Assembly: GCF_004403465.1 (NCBI RefSeq)
Contig: NZ_SOGQ01000015.1
Location: 1-64,000 of the forward strand
Source of the DNA: Cryobacterium sinapicolor
Lineage (GTDB): Bacteria; Actinomycetota; Actinomycetes; Actinomycetales; Microbacteriaceae
DNA length: 64,000 nt
Reading direction: 5' to 3'
The position numbers were made by a program, and so were the translations under genes. Shown here piece by piece: positions 63,391 to 64,000 of the stretch. The notes below the pieces were generated by a model. That model was not told where the DNA came from, made no database searches, and saw nothing but the letters and a program-made list of their open reading frames with translations. The number at the start of each line of letters is the position of its first letter. Position 1 is the stretch's first letter.

Positions 63391-64000
63391 GTGAGCCCTT
63401 CAGACCCGCCCTCGGTACGCCTGCGCCCCGAGATTGTCGCACTCCCGGCCTATCGGCAGGGTCAAGCTGCCGCCGCCAGTGCGTTCAAACTCTCGAGCAA
63501 CGAGAACCCCTTCGATCCGCTGCCCGGCGTCATCGCCGCCGTGAACGCCGAGACCGCGTACAACCGCTACCCGGATGCCTCGGCCCTGGCCCTGCGTGAA
63601 CGGCTGGCCACGACGTTCGGCCGGAGCGTCGACGAGGTTCACATCGGCGCCGGGTCCGTGGCCCTCCTGGCCCAGCTCATCCTCGCCGCCGCTGGACCGG
63701 GCGACGAGGTGCTCTACTCCTGGCGCTCCTTCGAGGCCTACCCCGGCCTGGTCACCGTGGCCGGCGCCACGAGCGTGCAGGTGCCGAACCGTCCGGACCA
63801 CGGTCACGACCTGCCCGAGATGGCCACGCGCATCACGCCGCAGACCCGCGTCGTGATCATCTGCAGCCCGAACAATCCGACCGGCACCGTCGTCACGGCC
63901 GACGAGTTCGAATCGTTCATGGCGGTGGTGCCGCCGGACCTCCTCGTCATCCTCGACGAGGCCTATTGTGAGTTCGTCACCGACCCGGAGGCGGTCACCG
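63391..64000 (+). CDS. hisC: Histidinol-phosphate/aromatic aminotransferase, 5' part
   Basis: The first 203 residues of a fold-type I aminotransferase, cut by the window end. It begins with GTG and has [30 protein letters not shown] and L-D-E-A-Y-C-E-F. This is the HisC pattern; HisC-like enzymes in actinobacteria can also serve phenylalanine synthesis. The PLP lysine lies beyond the window. Confidence 0.88.
   Translation, partial: MSPSDPPSVRLRPEIVALPAYRQGQAAAASAFKLSSNENPFDPLPGVIAAVNAETAYNRYPDASALALRERLATTFGRSVDEVHIGAGSVALLAQLILAAAGPGDEVLYSWRSFEAYPGLVTVAGATSVQVPNRPDHGHDLPEMATRITPQTRVVIICSPNNPTGTVVTADEFESFMAVVPPDLLVILDEAYCEFVTDPEAVT

Overview
The window is a GC-rich actinobacterial chromosome segment built around the replication origin. 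Gene order and protein character (the fhaA-fhaB-pstP-rodA-pbpA-pknA-pknB block, crgA, a class E sortase, DUF3566 after gyrA, parAB beside rsmG) point to an actinomycete, most likely Microbacteriaceae of the Cryobacterium/Leifsonia type. The family placement is an inference from synteny. No prophage, integrase, transposase, rRNA or CRISPR array was found.

Layout. 1-11.4 kb: tRNA-Leu, the Ser/Thr phospho-signalling and cell-elongation operon, then pabA, a 53-residue membrane peptide and a sortase on the minus strand, and crgA. 11.4-17.5 kb: dps behind DnaA-box-like sites, then a tightly overlapping cassette (acyl-CoA dehydrogenase-like protein, PIG-L deacetylase fused to a NodS-like methyltransferase, family 2 glycosyltransferase), a rhomboid protease, a cyclophilin and an unknown membrane-anchored protein. 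17.7-18 kb: tRNA-Ala and tRNA-Ile. 18-29 kb (minus): DUF3566, gyrA, gyrB, dciA-like, recF, gnd, dnaN, dnaA, with DnaA boxes on both sides of dnaA. 29-34 kb (plus): rpmH, rnpA, yidD, yidC, jag, rsmG, parA, parB. 34-37 kb: about 2.9 kb with almost no genes, holding most of the parS sites, several repeat families and a GIY-YIG nuclease gene broken by one stop codon. 37-45 kb (minus): ddl, a class I aminotransferase, trxA, trxB, murJ and a large DUF6049 envelope protein. 45-54.6 kb (plus): cca, an orphan AbiEi-like gene, rpsF-ssb-rpsR-rplI, dnaB behind a dense DnaA-box cluster, and the three-gene transhydrogenase. 54.7-58 kb: a His/Met-rich membrane protein, CopC, a PCu(A)C lipoprotein and a Tat-exported DyP peroxidase, probably a copper/haem cell-surface module. 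58-64 kb: two small membrane proteins, purB, a low-molecular-weight phosphatase, a WXG-like helical protein coupled to a large alpha/beta hydrolase, a PF04020 membrane protein and the start of a hisC-like aminotransferase.

The genes serve a few linked jobs: starting replication and segregating the origin (dnaA, dnaN, recF, gyrAB, dciA, dnaB, parABS); building and regulating the wall (kinases, phosphatase, FHA readers, RodA/PbpA, MurJ, Ddl, CrgA); and membrane insertion and RNA processing (yidC, yidD, rnpA, jag). The least explained parts are the deacetylase-methyltransferase cassette, the WXG-like/hydrolase pair, the DnaA-box clusters away from oriC, and the repeat-rich parS zone, whose dispersed repeat has also entered the recF coding sequence.
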